64,000 bases of DNA, from the NCBI RefSeq assembly GCF_000012365.1, contig NC_007651.1, forward strand, positions 3,658,001 to 3,722,000, in the 5' to 3' direction. Positions 8,875-18,370 of the stretch are shown here, piece after piece. Position 1 is the stretch's first letter. Each line of letters opens with the position of its first letter. This DNA is from Burkholderia thailandensis E264 (GTDB taxonomy: Bacteria > Pseudomonadota > Gammaproteobacteria > Burkholderiales > Burkholderiaceae). The notes beneath the pieces are model-generated. The model was not told where the DNA came from, made no database searches, and worked only from the letters and a program-made list of their open reading frames with translations. Made by a program: the position numbers and the translations under genes.

Positions 8875-9360
8875 GTCGCCTCCTTTGCTGCAAACATGCC
8901 GGGCATCGGCAAGACAAACGTTTGGAAGCTATTCGCGAAACGAATGAAATTTATGCTAGGCGCTCACTCCGAACGACGCCAATTAATTTATCGACATCCC
9001 CTTTTCAGTCGCTTTATATTTTTCATCAGGGAAATTGAATGAGGATCTGTGTATGCGGCGGTCAACAATGGATTTGCCTGGCCGACTACCCGGTGCTCGC
9101 AGCGCATGGTGATTACGCGGATTCAATGAAAATTTAAAACGAAGAAATGTTTCTATCGAAGCCAGGCGCGCGCCTGCTGTCGAGCGATGCCGGCACCTGT
9201 CAGGCAGCAGGCCCTGGGAACTTGCGCGGGGATTATCGCCCACGGCGACATTGACGAACGCGGCCCGGCAATGCCCCCGATGTTGTGCTGCGTCCGCGAG
9301 CGGCGCGGTCGGCAGTCAGATCGCCAATTCGGCGCGGGCGAGGTTCGCTCGGTTCCCGCG
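8875..9360. other. Intergenic region, locally A+T-rich, no recognised gene
   Basis: No family-like open frame is present. The part at about 8930-9150 is clearly richer in A+T than its surroundings (runs such as ATTAATTTATCG and TTTATATTTTTCATC). It is the likely promoter region of the minus-strand AA10-like gene; no unambiguous -35/-10 pair was found. Confidence 0.5.
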
Positions 9361-9678
9361 TTATTTGAACGTGGGCCCGGCGCCTTCGCTCTGCCGAGAA
9401 CAGGCGGCGACGATCTGTTGCACGGCGGAAGTGTCCTTCACGCCCCCGAGGCTTTCCAGGATGCACGTGTGATACGCGCGGTCGCGCGGCAGCAACATCG
9501 CCCAATTCCGATAGAGCTGGTCGCACGCATTGCGCATGAAGCCCGTCGCGGTCGGGTTCCTGCTTCCCCGCAACGCGCTCAGGATGCACTGGTCATACCC
9601 CTGCTCTTCGTTGAATGCGGCAGCCGAAAGCGGGCTGAGGACGGCGATGAGCAACAGGCTCCTTGCGATCAGATGCAT
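9361..9678 (-). CDS. Small secreted four-cysteine protein
   Basis: A 105-residue protein with a clear Sec signal peptide (MHLIARSLLLIAVLSPLSAAA, cleavage after AAA). The mature part has four cysteines in two similar halves: YDQCILSALRG followed by ACDQLYRNW, and YHTCILESLGG followed by a second AACS. This suggests an internal duplication and two disulfides. The ATG at 9678 has an AAGGTGA site upstream; an in-frame GTG at 9687 is less likely. It resembles the four-cysteine periplasmic proteins annotated in many proteobacteria (VF_A0006-like), a tentative match from memory. The role is unknown; periplasmic location is inferred from the signal peptide. Confidence 0.7.
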   Translation of the reverse strand: MHLIARSLLLIAVLSPLSAAAFNEEQGYDQCILSALRGSRNPTATGFMRNACDQLYRNWAMLLPRDRAYHTCILESLGGVKDTSAVQQIVAACSRQSEGAGPTFK

Positions 9679-10225
9679 GGTTTTCACCTTGAGAACTGCA
9701 GCGGGAGAATGGTCGAATTGTAGGCCGACGACTTTGTGGGGACACCGCGGGCGTTAGAGGCCGCACGTGTGTTCAGGCAGTGTCGCTCAAAGACGAATCT
9801 GATGCTTGCCTGGCAACGTGCGACAAAAGCGGCGGATGCGCGCCGGCATGCAAGCCCTGCGTCAATGGTGCCGACGATGGCGCTCAAAGAATGCGCGACG
9901 GTGACGCGCCGCACGATGCCGGTAACGGAACCACGAACACACGGTGGACCGAGCGACGCGCTGCACATTGCGCGCGTGAATCAGCCGGACCTTGGGGCGA
10001 GTCGGGACGAGCGCCGCGGCAGTATGACGTTCGTGACCGACATTCTGCCGAACAACGCAGTCGACCTCCGGCTCAAAATGAAGCTGTCGACAGGCGTTGA
10101 CCTGCCCTGGAATTTTCGGACCAGTTGAAACTTGAGAAAGTTCGTCAAGAGTATGCTTGCCACTGCGGCAGTGCGCGTTGCCGCGGTACGATGCTCTCCC
10201 TCGCGTGGCACTCAGCAAATCGGAA
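9679..10225. other. Intergenic region without recognised gene
   Basis: Several overlapping open frames occur on both strands here, but none has a good ribosome site, a family-like sequence or plausible composition. The region separates the four-cysteine protein from the AraC gene, both on the minus strand. Confidence 0.45.
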
Positions 10226-11245
10226 TTAGTCGACAGAAACTTTTGACCAGCGCCTCATCGCACGGCTAAACGCAGAAGCATTTTTGTATCCAAGGCGAGC
10301 CGCTATTTCTTTGGCGGTATAGTGCTTTTCAGTGCGGTATTTTGACGCGATATCCTGGCGCACAAGGTCTTGCAAAGCACTGAATGATGTCCCCATATCT
10401 TTAAGCTTGCGCTGCAAACTGCGCAATGACATCCCAAGCCGATCGGCGAACTCAAAAACATCTTGGGAGATCGGATTTTCATACATCAGGCAGAGTAGCT
10501 GCCCAACGAGGTCAGTCGGCATCCAATGGGCCAATTCAAACTCCCGTTTCTCGCAAGCTTTTCTCGCCACTTCATATTCAATGGGGTGGGCGAAAGGCAA
10601 TTTCGTCATTAAAATTGAAGCATCAAACTCTAGAAAATTTATTTCTGAATCAAATATCACCAGGCATGAGAAGTAGTCAGAGTAGCTATCTGCATGAGAG
10701 GGCTTTGGATAAGCAAATCCGATGCGCGTAAAATTCGGCGATCCTCCTATCAAATCAATCATCTGTCGGCGGATCGCTGTAAAGCACATATCAGTGTTGA
10801 TGACAAGTAAGTCGTGGCGATACGTGTAGCCGCCGACGATAATTCGCGCCACTTCGCCATCGATCAACAACTTCATCCGAAAATAGCTAATCCCTAGCAA
10901 CGGGTGTTCGAACGCCAAGCGCATCGCATCGCCAAGCGTGGGGCTAACAAGCATTGCGTGAGCCCGAAGGCCGTACGCCGTCACCGGTATCTCGTTGCCG
11001 ATGTGAAGGCCAATCGCGGAATTTCCGGTAGCTTTCAGCGCATTGGCAAATAGGACCATCTCCTGAGCATGCGTCACCATCGCGTTAGGACGCTCGACGT
11101 CGGAAGGTGAAATGCCAGTTCCTTCTAGCAGAGTCTCTCTGGACAATCCAATACGCTTCATTACCTCAAGCGTAATGAAAATAGTATGCAGCGGCGCAGG
11201 ACGCTGCGCTGCAGTACGAGTGACCGCCATGGCTACTGGTTTCAT
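10226..11245 (-). CDS. AraC-family transcriptional regulator (OruR/ArgR-like)
   Basis: A 339-residue regulator. Residues about 25-205 form the N-terminal sensor domain seen in OruR-like AraC proteins (GLHIGNEIPVTAYGLRAHAMLVSPTLGDAM). The C-terminal HTH domain holds FADRLGMSLRSLQRKL and then AKEIAARLGYKNASAFSRAMRRWS. The chosen ATG at 11245 has a GAGG site about 8 bases upstream; the longer open frame overlaps the GNAT gene. The protein ends at RRWSKVSVD, slightly short of the usual end of the second HTH unit, so the last residues may have been replaced. It lies 19 bp downstream of the GNAT gene. The lower G+C suggests acquisition. Confidence 0.85.
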   Translation of the reverse strand: MKPVAMAVTRTAAQRPAPLHTIFITLEVMKRIGLSRETLLEGTGISPSDVERPNAMVTHAQEMVLFANALKATGNSAIGLHIGNEIPVTAYGLRAHAMLVSPTLGDAMRLAFEHPLLGISYFRMKLLIDGEVARIIVGGYTYRHDLLVINTDMCFTAIRRQMIDLIGGSPNFTRIGFAYPKPSHADSYSDYFSCLVIFDSEINFLEFDASILMTKLPFAHPIEYEVARKACEKREFELAHWMPTDLVGQLLCLMYENPISQDVFEFADRLGMSLRSLQRKLKDMGTSFSALQDLVRQDIASKYRTEKHYTAKEIAARLGYKNASAFSRAMRRWSKVSVD

Positions 11246-11264
11246 CCACCATCCTCGGCAAAAT

Positions 11265-11684
11265 TTATTCTTCCAGCGACTTTGAGAATACGACCTGGCA
11301 GCCGTATTCGTCCAACGCACCACGCTGCCATCCGAGATGCTGATAGAAGCCGTCGGCACGCGAGCCTGGGTCTGTCCCCAATGTGACCCGATCGACTCCA
11401 TTGTCCCTCAGCCATTTCACGGCGCGCTCAAGCAACTCACGTCCAACACCCATACCGTGAAAGATTGGTTTAACAAACAGAGCAGAAATGAACGGAGTAT
11501 CGGTAATGACGGGGAGACATACTCCGGCCACCTCGTCGTTGCATTCGCAGATCCATCCGCCGCCCTGGCGAATCTTTTCGATCAAAAGGCTGCGGTTGAG
11601 CAAATGAACCTGGTGTGGGTGGATTCTATTCTCGGTTACCGAGAAGCGGACGTCGTAAAATGCACCGATGTCACGCTCTCTCAT
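11265..11684 (-). CDS. GNAT-family N-acetyltransferase, 5' end at a recombination junction
   Basis: A 139-residue GNAT enzyme if started at the ATG at 11684. The acetyl-CoA site is FISALFVKPIFHGMGVGREL followed by LLERAVKWL, and the strand-6/7 region is GFYQHLGWQRG. The protein begins at MRERDIGAFYDVRF, which corresponds to the very start of the GNAT fold. In-frame codons upstream (to 11762) are antisense to a polyamine-binding-protein remnant, so the native leader appears lost. The enzyme core is complete and could still work if transcribed. The AraC gene follows 19 bp downstream. The substrate is unknown. Confidence 0.7.
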   Translation of the reverse strand: MRERDIGAFYDVRFSVTENRIHPHQVHLLNRSLLIEKIRQGGGWICECNDEVAGVCLPVITDTPFISALFVKPIFHGMGVGRELLERAVKWLRDNGVDRVTLGTDPGSRADGFYQHLGWQRGALDEYGCQVVFSKSLEE

Positions 11685-11698
11685 AGGACGGTACGGTC

Positions 11699-12103
11699 GA
11701 TCGTCTCGCGTCCCGCCAAATCGCCGTTCAACATGTCTGGAACGGCGCCGCAGTGCGTGCACAGGAACGCCTCCCGAGCATCAAGTTCGTCTATCCAAAG
11801 GAGGGCGTTCGCCTGTTCATGGACAGTCTGCTCATCCCCGCAAAAGCTCGCAATATCGATTCCGCCTACAAGTTCCTTAATTGGATGATGCAACCGGAGA
11901 ACATCGCGCTGGTGACGAATGCGGTTCGGTACAACAACGAGATCATCGGTTCCGAACGCTACGTAGATGCAGCGTTGTTGGACAACCCGGCAGTCAAGAC
12001 GCCAGAGCAGTACAAGGCACGGCTCAGGCCGTACAAGCTGTGCTCGCTGGCCGCGATTCAGTTACGCAACAAGGTCTGGCTGAAGCTGAAGGGGAATCGA
12101 TAA
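11699..12103 (+). pseudogene. 3' remnant of a spermidine/putrescine ABC transporter binding protein (PotF/PotD-like)
   Basis: Only the C-terminal third of a periplasmic polyamine-binding protein remains. The frame from about 11699 reads HVWNGAAVRAQERLPSIKF, then VYPKEGVRLFMDSLLIPAKA and AYKFLNWMMQPENIALVT, and ends near LRNKVWLKLKGNR. These are the hinge and C-terminal lobe segments of PotF/PotD. No signal peptide or N-terminal lobe is present, and sequence to the left belongs to the opposite-strand GNAT gene. The break therefore lies near 11690. A strong hairpin follows the stop codon, as expected for the end of the original gene. Confidence 0.8.
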
Positions 12104-12150
12104 GCTACGTTGCCGATCACGGCTTCCCCTGAAGCGATTTGAAGAGAAGC

Positions 12151-12185
12151 GGCGGCGGGCGATGCTGCGAACATCGCCCGCCGCC
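12151..12185 (+). terminator. Hairpin terminator of the polyamine-binding-protein remnant
   Basis: A perfect 14-bp inverted repeat (GGCGGCGGGCGATG and its complement) with a 7-base loop, 47 bases after the remnant's stop codon. It lacks a clear T-run, so termination strength is uncertain. Confidence 0.65.
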
Positions 12186-12690
12186 TAACCGAGGTGCACA
12201 CATTGAGAGACCACCATGGCTGCTCGTATTCTACGTGAACAACGGCACGCCCGTCGTTTCGCTGTGACGACGTTTGCGTTCACCACCTCGCGATCAAGTT
12301 TGAGGACCTTGATTCTACGGTCCACGCGTCAGTTTCGCCCGGTCAATATACCACCATCGGAACATGCGAACGCTTCCGACTGCTCGATATGCGGACGTCG
12401 TTTAACGCCCGGCTACGCCCAGTGCCCGATCCCAAATTTGGTTGATCAGTCGATCAAGGTTCACCGCACTTCCATCCGAAGTTCCGGCGACACCTGACCG
12501 TCCAACTCGTTTAGGCCACCGCCTGCTGCCCTCCGAACTGCCTCGGAGCAGGCGGTTTTGCGATCGTCGATATCGGCGATCGCCTTTTTATTCCCGTCAT
12601 ATCGTCGCATGCATGGCACACGATACGCGCCCCTGACGACGTTCGGCGCTCGAATGTGCAGGTTTAACGTAATTCGATTGGAGAGTCATT
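12186..12690. other. Intergenic region with two tandem terminator-like hairpins and no gene
   Basis: No supported gene. Two hairpins lie in a row. CCGCCTGCT (12519-12527) pairs with AGCAGGCGG (12547-12555) and is followed by TTTT. GCGATCG (12560-12566) pairs with CGATCGC (12577-12583) and is followed by CTTTTTATT. They look like rho-independent terminators on the plus strand but have no gene directly upstream. They may be leftovers of a deleted gene or part of the leader of the H-NS-like gene downstream. Confidence 0.55.
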
Positions 12691-12996
12691 GTGGCAACTT
12701 ATGAGGAACTGAAAGCTCAACTCGATGCACTCAATAAGGAGGCCGAAGCAGCCAAAGCGCGTGAAATCTCGACGGCGCTGTCTCAGATCCGGGAAACCAT
12801 CCTGAGGTACGAAATTCGTCCCGACCAGATCTTTCCGCAATGGACGCGCCTTCGCTCGCCGGACAAGCGGCGTGGTCCACTGCCTCCAAAGTATCGGAAC
12901 CCGATGACTGGGGAAACCTGGTGCGGTCGAGGCCGAGCACCAAAATGGATGTCCGGGTTGCCGCGCGTAGAATTCCTTATAGATCGACCCGCCTGA
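12691..12996 (+). CDS. H-NS-family DNA-binding protein
   Basis: A 101-residue H-NS-like nucleoid protein. The N-terminal half is a coiled coil for oligomerisation (YEELKAQLDALNKEAEAAK). The C-terminal DNA-binding part reads PPKYRNPMTGETWCGRGRAPKWM, with the family's core loop GRGRAPKW. The GTG start has a GGAGAG site 6 bases upstream. Such small H-NS copies are common on Burkholderia accessory regions and silence A+T-rich acquired genes. It sits just upstream of the T6SS cargo genes and may help control them, which is inference. Confidence 0.9.
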   Translation: MATYEELKAQLDALNKEAEAAKAREISTALSQIRETILRYEIRPDQIFPQWTRLRSPDKRRGPLPPKYRNPMTGETWCGRGRAPKWMSGLPRVEFLIDRPA

Positions 12997-13317
12997 TCGA
13001 CAATCGAGCACTCCGCTCTCGCGCCCATGGAGCGAGCCAGTCCGCCAAAAAATTTCCGCTTTGAAGGTCCATTTCGGGGCCTGGGATGGTGCGGCCCATG
13101 CTTGAGCGTACCAAAAGGCGATATTGGCCTGTCAACCTTGACAGGTCGCCTCCAGGTTGTCGACTCGTCCGTCGTCAGCGCGATGGTGAATCTTCGTTAA
13201 TTTGGCCGCCATTTGCCTCAGCGTTGATAAAATCTACGCGCCGTGGGGAGGGCATCATTTACATCGAGAATCAATACTCCTCGGATTCGAATCCAAGCAG
13301 AAACCTGAGAGTCTGCC
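12997..13317. other. Intergenic region upstream of vgrG
   Basis: No recognised gene. It holds the vgrG leader; a weak GAGAG lies before the GTG start. I see no clear sigma-70 promoter. Confidence 0.4.
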
Positions 13318-16098
13318 GTGACCAATTTGAACGATACGCTACGCAATTTTGCGTCGGGGGCGGTCGACTGGAATAAACGTCCGGTCGCGTTGCACTTTGG
13401 CGCCGCGCAAGGCGCGCTGGGCCACCTCCTCGCGTTGCAACACGCCAGTGTTCAGGAAGGTCTGATGACCGGGATTGGCGGGCGATTGACCTGTGTTTCG
13501 ACCCGTCGCGACATCCCACCCGGCGTGTTTCTCGGCATGCCGGTCTCGATCCGGCTCATTACCGATCGCGGACAGCCGCACATGGTGAACGCGATCATCA
13601 GCGACGTCCAGATCGGCCAAAGCGACGGCGAGCTCTGTGTGTACCAGCTGACGGTCTGCGACGCGCTGTCGCTGATGGACAAGCGCACCAATTCGCGGGT
13701 CTTCCGAAAGCGCAGCGTCATCGATGTGCTCGCCACGCTGTTCAACGAATGGCAGCAGCGCAGCCCGGCCCTCGCGCGCGCATTCGAATTCGATCTGTCC
13801 GGCTTGCGCGCCGATCGCTATCCGCCCCGCGAACTGACCCGGCAAGTCAACGAATCGGATGCGCATTTCGTGCGCCGTCTGCTGCGCCGCGAAGGGATCA
13901 CCGTGTTCGCGAAGGCGGGGCCGGCGAAGGGCGAACAGCCGTTGCAGGGCGATGCGACCGTGCACACGCTCGTGTGCTGTGACGAGCCGATGTCGCTGCC
14001 GCAAGCGCCGGCCGGCACGGTTCGCTTGCATCCGCGCGACGCCGGCACCGAGCAGCGCGACACGGTCACGCTGTTCGCGCTGCGTCGGCAATTGGTGCCC
14101 GGCAAGGCCGGACGCCCGTCGTGGGACTACAAGAAGGCGCGGATCGACGAATCGAGCGTCGCTTCGAGCCTCGATCAGGGCGAGGCGGGCAACGATCTGG
14201 CGAAGCTGCTGACCGACATCGCGATCGACATTCCGCACGCGGGCGATTCATGGAGCGATCACGAGCGGCTCACCCGCGCGCGCATGCTCGCGCACGAGTT
14301 CGAGGCCGAGCGCTACGACGGCGTTAGCAGCGTGCGGGATCTGGCCGTGGGCGCGTGGATCACGCTGACGGGCGATCCGGACTGGGACAGGCAACTCGCC
14401 GACAAGCGCCAGTTCGTGATCACGTCGATCGATCATGACATCTGGAACAACCTGCCGAAGGGGCTCAATGACCGCGTGCACGCGCTGTTCGCCGCGAGCC
14501 GCAATCTCGTGAACGCGCCCGGCGCGCTGCCGGCCGCGCTTGCGAACGACGCGGATACGCGCTACGAGAACACGTTCACCTGCGTGCGCCGCGGCGTGCC
14601 GCTTGCGCCCGCGTACGATCCGCAAGCCGATTTGCCGCCCGTGCATCTGCTCACGGGCACGATCGTCGGCGCGGAGGGCGAGGAAGTGTTCTGCGACGAA
14701 AACGGCCGGGTGCGCGTGCGGGTGCACGGCCTCGACCCGGCGGACCACGCGCACGCGCAGGGCGCGGGCACCAACGACAACGCGGGCGACAGCGCGCCGA
14801 TCCGCGTGGCGTCGAGCCTCGCCGGCGCCCATTTCGGCGCATCGTTTCTGCCGCGAGTCGGCATGGAAGTCCTCCTCGGCTGTCTCGGCGGCGATCCGGA
14901 CCGGTTGGTGATCATCGGCGTGCTCGGTAACGGCGCGAATCCGCCGGCGACGTTCAGCCATGCGGGCGGCTTGCCGGGCAACCGCTACCTGTCCGGCATC
15001 AAGACGAAGGAGATCAAGGGGCAGCGGTACAACCAGCTGCGTCTCGACGACACGCCGAACCAGATCAGCGCGCAACTGGCGAGCGAGCATGCGCATTCGC
15101 AGCTCAATCTCGGATACCTGACCCAACCGCGCGAGAACGGTCATGGCAACGACCGCGGCGAGGGCGCGGAGCTGCGTACCGACGCGGCGGCGGCGCTGCG
15201 GGCGGCGCAAGGCATTCTGCTGACGACCTACGCGCGCACGCAGGCGAGCGGCGGGCAACTGGACCGTGACGAGCTGATTCGGTTGCTCGGCGAGTGCTCG
15301 GAGCTGTTCAAGGCGCTGGGCGACTACGCGGGGCAGCACGGCGGGCAGGCTGCGGATACGGCCGGCCAGCACGCGGTGGCCGCCGCCTTCAGGAACTGGA
15401 CGCCGGGCGCGGGCGGCGCCGATGCGCCGCCCGACGGCGGAGATCGCGCGCTGATGGCGTTCGGCGCGCAGGCCGGCTCGGTGAACGTCACGCCGAAGAC
15501 GCACGTGACGTATGCCGGAGAGAACATCGATCAGGTTGCGCAGCAGCACCTGCAACTGATGAGCGGCCAGCGGCTGAACGCGACGGCCGGGCAGGGCATG
15601 CAACTCTTCGCGCGGGGCGCGGGCGTGCAGGCCGTGGCGGGCGAAGGGCCGATGCTGCTGCAGGCGCAAGCCGATACGTTGACGGCGAATGCGCAGAAGG
15701 GCGTCAAGATCACGACGAACGAGCACGAGGTGTTCGTGAGCGCGCCGAGGATTCGGCTCGTCGCCGAGGACGGCAGCTACCTCGAGATCGGCAACGGCAT
15801 CACGCTCGGCACGAACGGCGACATCAAGCTGCTGTCGGCGTCGCACCAGTGGGGCGGGCCGTCGACGGCGCAGGCGGCGAAGACCGCGTTCGACAACCAG
15901 CCGACGGATCAGCGTTTCAAGCTGCACTATCCGGGCGAGGACGGCGATTTGCCGGCTGCGGCGAACAAGCCATTCCGGATCACGCTGAACGACGGGCGCG
16001 TCATCGAGGGCAAGACCGATGCGAGCGGCCTGACGGATCTGGTCAAGGACGACGCGATGCGTATCGCGAAGATCGACTATCTGAAACCGAAGCTTTGA
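13318..16098 (+). CDS. vgrG: Type VI secretion tip protein VgrG with C-terminal transthyretin-like extension
   Basis: A 926-residue VgrG spike protein. Residues 1 to about 390 are the gp27-like part. The gp5-like OB-fold spans about 440-560 (LLTGTIVGAEGEEVFCDENG to GVLGNGANPPA). The trailing VgrG motif is SGIKTKEIKGQRYNQLRLDD. A DUF2345 needle follows from about 720 (GENIDQVAQQHLQLMSG), and a final domain at about 865-926 (PFRITLNDGRVIEGKTDASG) looks like a transthyretin-like fold. In Pseudomonas VgrG2b a similar domain binds the Tla3 adaptor that loads the Tle3 lipase. The next two genes here are Tle3-like and Tla3-like, so the same arrangement is likely. VgrG trimers cap the Hcp tube and carry effectors into target cells. 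The GTG start has only a weak ribosome site. Confidence 0.9.
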   Translation: MTNLNDTLRNFASGAVDWNKRPVALHFGAAQGALGHLLALQHASVQEGLMTGIGGRLTCVSTRRDIPPGVFLGMPVSIRLITDRGQPHMVNAIISDVQIGQSDGELCVYQLTVCDALSLMDKRTNSRVFRKRSVIDVLATLFNEWQQRSPALARAFEFDLSGLRADRYPPRELTRQVNESDAHFVRRLLRREGITVFAKAGPAKGEQPLQGDATVHTLVCCDEPMSLPQAPAGTVRLHPRDAGTEQRDTVTLFALRRQLVPGKAGRPSWDYKKARIDESSVASSLDQGEAGNDLAKLLTDIAIDIPHAGDSWSDHERLTRARMLAHEFEAERYDGVSSVRDLAVGAWITLTGDPDWDRQLADKRQFVITSIDHDIWNNLPKGLNDRVHALFAASRNLVNAPGALPAALANDADTRYENTFTCVRRGVPLAPAYDPQADLPPVHLLTGTIVGAEGEEVFCDENGRVRVRVHGLDPADHAHAQGAGTNDNAGDSAPIRVASSLAGAHFGASFLPRVGMEVLLGCLGGDPDRLVIIGVLGNGANPPATFSHAGGLPGNRYLSGIKTKEIKGQRYNQLRLDDTPNQISAQLASEHAHSQLNLGYLTQPRENGHGNDRGEGAELRTDAAAALRAAQGILLTTYARTQASGGQLDRDELIRLLGECSELFKALGDYAGQHGGQAADTAGQHAVAAAFRNWTPGAGGADAPPDGGDRALMAFGAQAGSVNVTPKTHVTYAGENIDQVAQQHLQLMSGQRLNATAGQGMQLFARGAGVQAVAGEGPMLLQAQADTLTANAQKGVKITTNEHEVFVSAPRIRLVAEDGSYLEIGNGITLGTNGDIKLLSASHQWGGPSTAQAAKTAFDNQPTDQRFKLHYPGEDGDLPAAANKPFRITLNDGRVIEGKTDASGLTDLVKDDAMRIAKIDYLKPKL

Positions 16099-16111
16099 AC
16101 CCGGGCGAACG

Positions 16112-18352
16112 ATGAACGGTATCAACGATCAGTGTTTCACCGCCGCCCACGGGGCGGGCGTGACGATGGCGAATCGGCCGGGCGACCGGCCCGTGCCGAT
16201 TCCGCGCGATCTGCCGGGCGTGGTGATCTTCATTCACGGCGTCAACGATCCCGGTGCGGCTTATGCCACTGTGGAGCGCGGGCTGTGCCAGGGGCTCAAT
16301 GAGCGATTGTCGCGAAGCGATTTGCGGCCGGCGGAATATGGCAGGGAATATGCTGAAGCCATCAAAGCGAAAGACCGGAAGAGCCCGTTCTTCGATAGCA
16401 AAATCGCCAACGATCCGGACATGTATCTGTATCGACGTGCGGAAAGTGGCGGTGCCCACAGCATGTTCCTGCCGTTCTACTGGGGCTATCGGGCATCCGA
16501 CAACGAAATCGCGAAGATCAACCATCCGGGCGAGATCAAGAGCCGCGTGGCGGACAGCGACGGCAACCTGATGACGCGCGGCCAGTATCAGGACATCCAC
16601 GGCAACCGGCTTGACGCCCATTTCGGCAAGGGCGGCGGGTTTTTCGCCAACGCGACGAACAACATTCCGCAGATGTATAGCCGGGGTTTCGAACCGGACA
16701 AGCTGGAGCGCACGGTCATGCAAAACGCGCTCGCCGGCAATACGATCTTCGCCGGCAAGTCGCCCGAGCGCCGTTACTTCGTGCTTGCCGCGGCTCGCCT
16801 GGCGAATCTCATCAAGACCATTCGGACCATTCAGCCCTCCGCGCTCGCGCTCGAACATGGAATGGACCCTCAGCACGAAACGATCACGGTGATGGGGCAC
16901 AGCCAGGGCACGATCATCACGCTGCTCGCGCAGGCGATGCTCAAGCAGCAAGGGCAGCGCTGCGTGGATTGCATCATCATGGTCGATACGCCGTACAGCC
17001 TGCAGTTCACCAAGGACGGCAGCCAGCAAACCGGGCACGCGAAGCTCAAGACGCTGGTCGACATCGTCAACGCGGTGACGAGCGAGCCGCATACGATTCC
17101 GGATCTGGCCGAACTGATGATCGATTCGGCCCATTCGTGCGGCCGGGCCGGACAGAACTGGAGCCAGACGCAGGGAAAGCGGCTGGACAAGAGCGGCAAG
17201 CACTGGATCACGTTCGACGAGCGCGACAACCGCGGCAAGGTCTATCTGTACTTCTGCCCGGAAGACACCGTGGTCGGCCTCGACAAGGTGCGCGGGATCG
17301 GCACGTTCGGCGTGCCCGACGAGGTTCCGGCCGATGGCGCGGCGGCCAGCCGGGGCAAAACGATGCCTGCGATGACGGCGCTTGAGCCGAAGCGCTTCTT
17401 TCAGCGCATGTGGACGCGGCTCGAGCGCGACCAGGACGGCAGGGGGAGGCGCTCGAAGGTCGCCGTCGGCACGCCGCCCGCGCGCGTGCCGGTTCGCGAT
17501 CCGTTTCAGCGATTGACGCCGGGCCCCGACACGGACGGCACGATGCTTGGCACCTTGGTCGAATCCGGCAAGAACATGGCGCTGCAGGCGTCGTTCAAGC
17601 GCAACGACATTCGCCTCATCAACGGCGAGCAACTGAAACCGGCGTACGAGCCCGATCTGTACGGGGGCGAGGTTCAGAAAGGCGGACAGGTGCCGGGGCA
17701 CGCCGATGTCGCCGGGTTGATGCGTCCGGACGACGTGACGAAGAACGTCGCGCTCGGCAACCAGTACGCGAAGTTCCAGTGGAAGGACGTTGCGACGACG
17801 GACGACCCGGGCGCCAGCATCGAGCCGCACAAGCAGGCGTTCAATCGCGGCCGTCCGGTCGACGAGCAGTCGCATAACTGGCGCATCGTGCCGAGCCGGT
17901 CGCTCGGCTCGATGCTGTCGGCGGCCGCCACGGGCGGACGGTATCAGACGTACGTGATCCAGCGCGAGGAGACGCCGGACGAGGTTCGCAAGCGCATGCG
18001 CACCGATGCCGATCAACTGGAAGCGAACAACTATCATTCGGGCGTGCTGCTCAGTTCGGAGAACCATCGCTGGGTCACGGCGATGGATGTGGCGATCGGT
18101 CAGGCGGTGACGCTGGATGATCCGGACTGGCGGCAGTTGTTGCTTTTGATGGCGGATTGGAAGATGACGCCGAGTGCACAGAAGAAGATCACGAACTGCA
18201 AGAGCTTTGCCCGTTTGGATGATCATACCCAGGGTTTTATTGATGCATGCGCGAAGTACTATCAGAAGGGCCTATTCCCGTCTGAGAAGTTTGTTTCGCT
18301 CGCCCTGCCGTCGCTGATCACAAGTGAACTGAAACTTGATCAGAAAACGTGA
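16112..18352 (+). CDS. Tle3-type T6SS lipase effector (DUF3274)
   Basis: A 746-residue alpha/beta-hydrolase placed 13 bp after vgrG. The oxyanion-side motif VVIFIHGVND is at residues 38-46. The nucleophile elbow is MGHSQGT with Ser264. Conserved LVDIVNAVTSEPHTIPDLAELM and FCPEDTVVGL segments fit the Tle3/DUF3274 family, whose members are phospholipases delivered to the target periplasm. The C-terminal third (from about residue 440) is the DUF3274 region. There is no signal peptide, as usual for VgrG-loaded effectors. Bases 17687-17996 (about residues 526-628) recur further downstream. A cognate immunity protein is needed to protect the producer; none is obvious here. Confidence 0.85.
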   Translation: MNGINDQCFTAAHGAGVTMANRPGDRPVPIPRDLPGVVIFIHGVNDPGAAYATVERGLCQGLNERLSRSDLRPAEYGREYAEAIKAKDRKSPFFDSKIANDPDMYLYRRAESGGAHSMFLPFYWGYRASDNEIAKINHPGEIKSRVADSDGNLMTRGQYQDIHGNRLDAHFGKGGGFFANATNNIPQMYSRGFEPDKLERTVMQNALAGNTIFAGKSPERRYFVLAAARLANLIKTIRTIQPSALALEHGMDPQHETITVMGHSQGTIITLLAQAMLKQQGQRCVDCIIMVDTPYSLQFTKDGSQQTGHAKLKTLVDIVNAVTSEPHTIPDLAELMIDSAHSCGRAGQNWSQTQGKRLDKSGKHWITFDERDNRGKVYLYFCPEDTVVGLDKVRGIGTFGVPDEVPADGAAASRGKTMPAMTALEPKRFFQRMWTRLERDQDGRGRRSKVAVGTPPARVPVRDPFQRLTPGPDTDGTMLGTLVESGKNMALQASFKRNDIRLINGEQLKPAYEPDLYGGEVQKGGQVPGHADVAGLMRPDDVTKNVALGNQYAKFQWKDVATTDDPGASIEPHKQAFNRGRPVDEQSHNWRIVPSRSLGSMLSAAATGGRYQTYVIQREETPDEVRKRMRTDADQLEANNYHSGVLLSSENHRWVTAMDVAIGQAVTLDDPDWRQLLLLMADWKMTPSAQKKITNCKSFARLDDHTQGFIDACAKYYQKGLFPSEKFVSLALPSLITSELKLDQKT
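17687..17996 (+). repeat. 310-bp direct repeat, copy 1 (inside the tle3-type gene)
   Basis: This segment of the lipase gene appears base for base again 2973 bp downstream at 20660-20969. It begins at CAGGTGCCGGGGCACG and ends at GAGGTTCGCAAGCGCA. Both ends are sharp. Confidence 0.9.
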
Positions 18353-18370
18353 GATTGACGAAGAGGCTTT

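Noticed and set aside
9736..10128. Plus-strand frames between the four-cysteine protein and the AraC gene
   Set aside because: No ribosome site, no family resemblance, and overlapping frames on both strands of similar length.
12216..12497. 93-codon frame upstream of the H-NS-like gene
   Set aside because: No ribosome site or family likeness; the region carries terminator hairpins instead.
14248..16125. A 625-codon frame antisense to vgrG
   Set aside because: Shadow frame without motifs; the vgrG reading is unmistakable.
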